Source of the DNA: a virus
Length of the DNA: 64,000 nt
Virus record (IMG/VR): IMGVR_UViG_3300030390_000232
Coordinates: 1-64,000 of that record
Strand: one strand, 5' to 3'
The notes under the pieces were generated by a model that made no database searches, was not told the DNA's origin, and saw only the letters and a program-made list of their open reading frames with translations. The translations under genes were made by a program, and so were the position numbers. How positions within the stretch are numbered: the stretch's first letter is position 1; the number at the start of each line of letters is the position of its first letter. Below, piece after piece: positions 59,109 through 64,000 of this stretch.

Positions 59109-61597
59109 TACTTGTCACCCTTGGGTTTGTTGTTGGCGTTTCTCATGTTAAGTAAGTCCATATCTAGCTTAGTGGTGTCGCGGCGACGGTCTGCGGACAT
59201 CTTAGCTCCCGCTTTGCGCTCGTCTAACTCCAACTCAGCTTGTTCTATCTGCATCTTCATCTCAGCTAACTTGGCGTCTAACGCTAGTTTCTTCTGTGCG
59301 AGTTGTGCGTCAGTCTGATCTTTCATAGTCTTACGTTGAGCTTCAGCTTGTTTGGCTTGTGCGTCTGCCTGATCTTTCTGCATCTTACGCTGCACTTCTT
59401 GCTGCTTGGTTTGCTGCTCTTGTTGCTGTAGCTGGAACACAGGGTCTTTAGCTTGTTCTTCGCCTTTCTTCTGTGCGGCTTGGTTCTTGTGCCCTTCGGT
59501 TAACTGCTTACCTGCGTCCGCTACTAGGCGAGACAGGTTAACTTCAACTTCTTCTGGTAGCTCGCTGTTAGGTGCCGTTAAGGTAAAGCCCAACTTCTCT
59601 TCCATCTGCTGTCTATATAAGAAGGCTGTATGCTCTGCGATGTGGGCTTGGATAGCGCCCATGATCTGCTTGGCTTGTGGGTTTTGGCCAATCATTTGAG
59701 CAATCATCGGGTCTTCCATAAACGACTTGTGGGCGTCAATGTGAGCTTGATGATCTTGGTATATAAACGCTTGGACAGGCTTTCCAGTTAAGAAGCCCAT
59801 GTTTTCACTGATTGGGTCTGTAGGCTCTGCATCTTCCGATGTAGGTACTAACTTCTCCGCGTTCTTAATACCTAACACGTCAATCATCTGACGGTGTAAC
59901 TGGGGTAAATCATATATCTGTGGGGCTTGCGACGACATCTGGAGGACTGTCTGATACTGGACAACACGTTGTGCCATGGTTGTGTTGTTAGGATCGCTTA
60001 CAGGTATTACCTCTACCATCTCGTAGTCAGAACGTTTTGCGTTCAGCTCGCCACGATTAGGTTGGTACTCATATGAGGCGGGGGCGTGCTCAGCCATGAG
60101 AGACTTGAGTAGTTTGAACTCCTGCTTCATAGAGTAGTGTACACGTGCTTGTACTGCGGCCATTGGCTTGAGCGTGCGCTCTAGTATTGCAAGTGTTGTG
60201 CCAACTGGAGCATTAGCGGACATATCTGAGATGTCCATGTCACTAATAGCACCTAGACGGCGACCTTCAGTCGTAATCTTATCCAGTAGCGCAAGTAATG
60301 TTTGGCTTGGCTCTTTATAAGGTAGCGGCATGATGTTGTCGCGGATCGCACCAGACGGTACATCGACATCCTTCCACTCACCCGGCTCAATCGGCGTATC
60401 ATCACCCTTAATACGTAACCCGCGAGCCTTTAAACCGCCCGGTAGGTTAGATAATGTACCAGCATCAACCAACTGGCGAATGATAGACGTGCCTGCGCGT
60501 GCGTAGCCGCCAATGATATGGATTAGACCCATACCATAGAAGCCAAAACCCGGTACGTATGTGTAATGTACAAAGTGCTGACGCTTCATTGTGAGGTCGT
60601 CATCTTCGTCCCAATTGCGTCGGATGGCTAAAATTTCACCAGTACCACGTTCGATTGTGATGACATATGGCTTGGCAATTTCGTCAGGATCGTCATCTAG
60701 CGCTTCCATAAACATGTCAGCGTGTATTTCATAGAGTGTATAGCGGTCATCGTCACTTATTGAGTAACCACCTTCTTCTGCTTTACGCTCCTCGACATCG
60801 GTATGGAACGCTTGTGGTTCCCCTAATCTTACGTCTAAGTAAAACCCCATAGCTTGGAGTTTGCGCATCTCATTCTTAGTTTTGCGCATTACGTGAGTAA
60901 CACGTTCAGCCGTCTCAATAGTAGACGCGCCGTAAGGCACGATTACTTCTTCTGCTGGGATATAACTAGCGCAGACGCGACCCATGTTTGGTTCGTAGTA
61001 AACCTTCTTAAAAGCAGACCCCGATAGACCTAAAGAGTATAAGAGACGCTCATGCTCTGGACGATACTCAACCATGTTCTCAGTAAGCTCGTAGTTCATG
61101 TCAGCGCGTACGCGTTCTGCGGCTTCCGTCTTATCCTTACTCTCCTCCCCTAGAATCTTAGTTTTAACCGGGCCAGCGGCAGGGAACGTCTCAGACATAG
61201 CTTCGGCTTGGAACCGGATAGCTGCTTCAGCAAGTACCGTAGAGTACACGCCACATGCGCCTTCCCACGGTTGTGTACGTTCTTCGTACTTAAAGCCCAA
61301 TACATCAAGCCCTTCAACATAAGTATCCGCCCACTCCTTTCGGCTTTGTACGTCTGCGTCAACTAACTCCATAAGTTCACTGGATATTAACGCTAGCTCT
61401 TCTTCGTCAAGTTTCTCCGCTAGGTTGTCTTCAAACTTAGACTCAATATCGTCCTCGTCGTCTGGCATGAGTGATATTTCTACACTGCCATCACTTAACG
61501 TAACTTCTTTAGGATCGACGATCTCGATCTCTAATGCTTCTTCCAGCCCCTCATCTATGCCTAGCGGTGCCTGATATAAACCTTTTTCAATTGCCAT
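59108..61597 (-). CDS. Portal protein (829 aa)
   Basis: Large portal of the type found in marine podovirus-like genomes. The core around residues 95-500 includes ERTQPWEGACGVYSTVLAEA, IRFQAEAMSETFPAAGPVKT and NLPGGLKARGLRIKGDDTPI, and is followed by a helical C-terminal barrel region and a Gln/Lys/Glu-rich coiled coil (about 690-790). The N-terminal 60 residues are acidic. It lies directly after the terminase gene, as expected. Twelve copies should form the DNA channel at the vertex and bind the gp4-like adaptor. Confidence 0.85.
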   Translation of the reverse strand: MAIEKGLYQAPLGIDEGLEEALEIEIVDPKEVTLSDGSVEISLMPDDEDDIESKFEDNLAEKLDEEELALISSELMELVDADVQSRKEWADTYVEGLDVLGFKYEERTQPWEGACGVYSTVLAEAAIRFQAEAMSETFPAAGPVKTKILGEESKDKTEAAERVRADMNYELTENMVEYRPEHERLLYSLGLSGSAFKKVYYEPNMGRVCASYIPAEEVIVPYGASTIETAERVTHVMRKTKNEMRKLQAMGFYLDVRLGEPQAFHTDVEERKAEEGGYSISDDDRYTLYEIHADMFMEALDDDPDEIAKPYVITIERGTGEILAIRRNWDEDDDLTMKRQHFVHYTYVPGFGFYGMGLIHIIGGYARAGTSIIRQLVDAGTLSNLPGGLKARGLRIKGDDTPIEPGEWKDVDVPSGAIRDNIMPLPYKEPSQTLLALLDKITTEGRRLGAISDMDISDMSANAPVGTTLAILERTLKPMAAVQARVHYSMKQEFKLLKSLMAEHAPASYEYQPNRGELNAKRSDYEMVEVIPVSDPNNTTMAQRVVQYQTVLQMSSQAPQIYDLPQLHRQMIDVLGIKNAEKLVPTSEDAEPTDPISENMGFLTGKPVQAFIYQDHQAHIDAHKSFMEDPMIAQMIGQNPQAKQIMGAIQAHIAEHTAFLYRQQMEEKLGFTLTAPNSELPEEVEVNLSRLVADAGKQLTEGHKNQAAQKKGEEQAKDPVFQLQQQEQQTKQQEVQRKMQKDQADAQAKQAEAQRKTMKDQTDAQLAQKKLALDAKLAEMKMQIEQAELELDERKAGAKMSADRRRDTTKLDMDLLNMRNANNKPKGDK

Positions 61598-61608
61598 TGT
61601 ATTTACCC

Positions 61609-63159
61609 TTAGTAGTACCTGCCGCCCCTACGCGACTTGAATGTTGTTGGTTCGTCTCTTTCATCTGTGGGTAGTCGTATAAACCCACCTTGTCTAAATC
61701 GCATTAGCGCCATTACCATGGAGTCAACTAAGTCATCGTTACTAGCGAACGGGAAGCCCGCTACTTCATCTACAAGCTCTTCGGCCCAGCGCGTAGCTGG
61801 AACCCAGCACAGCCCCGAAGCCACAATATCTGTTACAGAATTCAAACGTGCTAACTTATCACCTGAACCCCTGTGTGGAGTAAACTCCGATACGGGTAGT
61901 CCCATACGGCGCATCTCTTGGTATATAGCTACACCGGAACTCTTCTTCTCCACGATAAACGCGTCAGGTTCCCAAGCATCGTACTCTTCCATGCACATCT
62001 CTTTCAGCTCTGGGAACTCCATCCTTCTCTTTATACTATTTAACAACATGAGGTTGTACGCGTCAGTCTCTTCATTCATAAAGACGCCCCATGTGGTCAG
62101 TGCCGTGTAATCCGCACGGTTGTGTTTCTCTGCCGCCGAATCCAACGACATGATTATAAATTCACATGCAGGGGGTCGTTCTCCGCCCCACATCTGCCAC
62201 CACTCACGTTTTACAAGTGCTGCTTCTTGCGATGTGGGCTGCTGCTGGTACTGAGCGTTCCACTGGAAGTTCGGCATTGACGCTTTGGTACGTAACAACG
62301 CTTCTAAGTTAAAGAACTCTGGCCACAGCGGTTTTTCCACTATTTGCCCAGTCTCTTTATCTTCTATTTCTAGTATTGCGGGAAATTCGATCACTTCAAA
62401 CTGGTCAGACCGCTCATTATTAACCATATCCTTAATTACACGGCCAGTCAGGTCATCCATATGCCATCTGGTCTGTATAATAGCCACTCGACCCCCCGGC
62501 ATAAGCCGAGTTCGGGCACCAAACGTGTACCATTCGTACGCTTTTTCAAAAACAGAGAAGTTACCGTTGATAACGTCCTGCTCCGAGTGCGGATCATCAA
62601 TTAATAGTAAGTCAGCACCCCGTCCCGCTAGTGCTGATCCCACACCACAGGCGTAATACTCGCCTCCGACGCTAGTGTTCCACCGTCCGGCTGATTTAGA
62701 GTCTTTGGACAGACCAACTGTAGGGAAGATGGCTGCAAATGCCTCGCTAGAGATCAAATTTCGCACTTTACGCCCAAAATCTACTGCTAAATCGGTGGTG
62801 TGGGATACCATCATGACTTTTTTGTCGGGATTTCGCCCTAAAAACCACGCTGGGTAGAAAATAGACACTAGTTGGGACTTACCATGACGTGGTGGTATGT
62901 TTACACACACCCTATCACGTGTCCCGGCTTCAATAGCCATAAGTTCGTCGGCCAAAATCCTGTGGTGCTTACCCACTAGGAAGTCAGGCATCATTAACTT
63001 AGCAAATTCTATAAGGTCATCGTACGCAGCAGCGTTAGCTTCGCGCCCATCAAGCTCATCCACAATAGTATTAATCTCAGTGACTTCATCATCTGAGTAA
63101 TTATCGAGGTTGTCCAACATTACTTGGACTTCTGCTCTTGTGAAGTTAGTCGTCGTCAT
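61609..63159 (-). CDS. terL: Terminase large subunit (516 aa)
   Basis: Packaging motor. ATPase: Walker A-like PPRHGKS (89-95) and Walker B LLLIDDPHS. Nuclease: SLDSAAEKHNRADYTAL with the first acidic residue and DDLVDSMVMALM at the C-terminal end. N-terminal helices and the HHRILADELMAIEAG segment are typical. The ATG at 63159 gives a 14-base overlap with the small subunit gene; a TTG at 63183 is less likely. It cuts and pumps DNA into the prohead through the portal encoded next. Confidence 0.92.
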   Translation of the reverse strand: MTTTNFTRAEVQVMLDNLDNYSDDEVTEINTIVDELDGREANAAAYDDLIEFAKLMMPDFLVGKHHRILADELMAIEAGTRDRVCVNIPPRHGKSQLVSIFYPAWFLGRNPDKKVMMVSHTTDLAVDFGRKVRNLISSEAFAAIFPTVGLSKDSKSAGRWNTSVGGEYYACGVGSALAGRGADLLLIDDPHSEQDVINGNFSVFEKAYEWYTFGARTRLMPGGRVAIIQTRWHMDDLTGRVIKDMVNNERSDQFEVIEFPAILEIEDKETGQIVEKPLWPEFFNLEALLRTKASMPNFQWNAQYQQQPTSQEAALVKREWWQMWGGERPPACEFIIMSLDSAAEKHNRADYTALTTWGVFMNEETDAYNLMLLNSIKRRMEFPELKEMCMEEYDAWEPDAFIVEKKSSGVAIYQEMRRMGLPVSEFTPHRGSGDKLARLNSVTDIVASGLCWVPATRWAEELVDEVAGFPFASNDDLVDSMVMALMRFRQGGFIRLPTDERDEPTTFKSRRGGRYY

Positions 63160-63754
63160 AGATTGTGTCGTCTTCTTCACCAAATGCTTCAGTTATACTG
63201 AGAGGTTTGCTTTCAACAACTACTGCGTCTTCTATTTCTTCTGGGTTTACGAGTTTTTCTAACTTACCACGCAGTTTCTCGCGTAGGTCGTCACTTGATT
63301 GGTGGGTAATCGTCACTTCTGACTTCTCTGCGAACAGTCCTACGTCCGATACCTTGCCTAGTAGCTCTAAAGCACGTAGCCGTATCTTGGCATCAGGGTT
63401 CTCCGTCTCCAGCACTAGCTTGTTGGTTACTAGGTGCCTTATATGCATGGAGTTTGTAACCACAGACTGGCCGAATTCGGCAAGTATACTGTCAGTTAAT
63501 ATAAGAGAAGCTGGGCGTAGTTTCGCCATATTCTTGGGGGTAGCCTTCTTGGATGTTTTTGTAGCGTCACCTGCGTAGGCAGTGGCTAATGCTGCGGATA
63601 TGTCTTTATCTTCCTTAGTGGGTTCTATGTCCAACCCATGCTCCGCTAGGAATAGCGCCGTATTAGCAGCCGCACTCGCCGAAAGCGTGAGGTCGGTAAA
63701 AGGATTGTCATCTGAAACAGGCACGCCTAGTTCAGGTTCAATAGATAAAGTCAT
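63146..63754 (-). CDS. terS: Terminase small subunit (202 aa)
   Basis: Its position directly before terL and the C-terminal pattern (KIRLRALELLGKVSDVGLFA, then EVTITHQSSDDLREKLRGKL) support a small terminase subunit; the acidic C-terminus fits motor contacts. The N-terminal third is Ala/Asp-rich. It recognises the packaging site, which may lie in the G-rich noncoding DNA next to it. It is the first gene of the late operon, about 25 bases after the predicted transcription start, with a weak ribosome site. Confidence 0.75.
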   Translation of the reverse strand: MTLSIEPELGVPVSDDNPFTDLTLSASAAANTALFLAEHGLDIEPTKEDKDISAALATAYAGDATKTSKKATPKNMAKLRPASLILTDSILAEFGQSVVTNSMHIRHLVTNKLVLETENPDAKIRLRALELLGKVSDVGLFAEKSEVTITHQSSDDLREKLRGKLEKLVNPEEIEDAVVVESKPLSITEAFGEEDDTIYDDD

Positions 63755-63780
63755 AATGTTTCGCAGGTGTTAACCAGTTG

Positions 63781-63813
63781 GGACAAATATACTACAAAAA
63801 ATTTTTTTGTCCA
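63781..63813 (-). promoter_or_regulatory. Late promoter inside a palindrome
   Basis: On the minus strand: TGGACA (63813-63808), a 16-base spacer, TATATT (63791-63786); both five of six to sigma70. The whole promoter lies within an inverted repeat whose arms are GGACAAA (63781-63787) and TTTGTCC (63806-63812), so a protein bound there would block or position polymerase. It drives the leftward late operon. Confidence 0.6.
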
Positions 63814-63969
63814 GCGAATTAAGTACATAGGGGGGCGGTTAAAAAGTAACCAGAAACGTATGGATTTGAGAAAAAACCAAATTATTCGTGGAAATTAGGA
63901 TTATACAGGCGCGAGGGACTTTGCTGTACAAAGCGGGGGTGGGGGGCGGGTACCCTTTCAATATGGCCA
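63814..63969. promoter_or_regulatory. Right noncoding region, G-rich (candidate packaging site)
   Basis: No gene is seen here. Features: GGTTA/TAACC inverted repeat (63837-63851), CTTTG/CAAAG inverted repeat (63919-63933) and G runs at 63935-63939, 63941-63946 and 63948-63950, followed by the palindrome GGGTACCC. The region is next to the small terminase gene, where packaging sites often lie. That role is inferred from position only. Confidence 0.4.
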
Positions 63970-63988
63970 TGTTACCACTGTGGTAACA
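63970..63988. repeat. 19-bp palindrome, copy 5 (right end)
   Basis: TGTTACCACTGTGGTAACA, the fifth perfect copy, 12 bases from the window end. If the molecule is circular or the ends are joined, it would lie 52 bases from copy 1. Confidence 0.85.
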
Positions 63989-64000
63989 CCTGATATATGT

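Noticed and set aside
1-64000. Direct terminal repeat
   Set aside because: Apart from the 19-bp palindrome, the first and last few hundred bases share no visible repeat.

Overview
The window looks like most or all of a lytic, podovirus-like phage genome of the kind known mainly from marine metagenomes. Support: a large and small terminase, portal, scaffold, major capsid protein, P22-like tail accessory proteins, very large internal (ejection) proteins and a self-contained replication set. No integrase, no lysogeny repressor cassette, no tRNA and no phage RNA polymerase were found. The promoters that can be seen are sigma70-like, so host RNA polymerase probably does the transcription. A CsrA homologue hints at a gammaproteobacterial or similar host, but this is inference.

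Layout: two converging arms. The + strand arm (about 620-18,583) carries early and replication genes. It starts with a 610-base noncoding control region full of repeats. Next come a cassette of a DUF3150-like protein, a MoxR/CobS-type AAA+ ATPase and a HExxH/VWA protein (0.6-4.5 kb), then a run of small unknown, exported and membrane proteins (4.5-7.2 kb). DNA metabolism follows (7.2-18.4 kb): VRR-NUC nuclease, gp1.7-like protein, family A DNA polymerase, CsrA, Cas4-like Fe-S nuclease, HNH-like protein, SNF2-type helicase, HTH protein, single-strand binding protein and a PrimPol/DUF927 primase-helicase. The arm ends in a strong rightward terminator at 18,662-18,704.

The - strand arm (63,754 down to 18,703) is the late operon, read right to left: terminase, portal, GroES-like protein, scaffold, capsid and decoration proteins, a cluster of small Lys/Cys-rich proteins with shared GGKV motifs, head-tail and tail adaptors, fibres, a lysis block (XhlA-like, coiled-coil membrane protein, GTA-type 3TM holin, M15 endopeptidase), a gp10-like tail hub, a second fibre with a tail-assembly chaperone, GNAT-like genes, and four proteins of 507-3,754 residues likely to be ejected with the DNA. 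A promoter inside a palindrome (63,781-63,813) heads this arm, and a terminator just after the capsid gene (55,431-55,457) probably lowers expression of what follows.

The most notable regulatory signals are a perfect 19-bp palindrome TGTTACCACWGTGGTAACA present five times, only near the two window ends, and ACATGGAG-type ribosome sites on early genes that resemble CsrA-binding sites in a phage that encodes its own CsrA. The most notable protein-level signals are the AAA+/VWA cassette, the GGKV/CKMR peptide tags shared by neighbouring virion-region proteins, and the repeat-built 3,754-residue protein.
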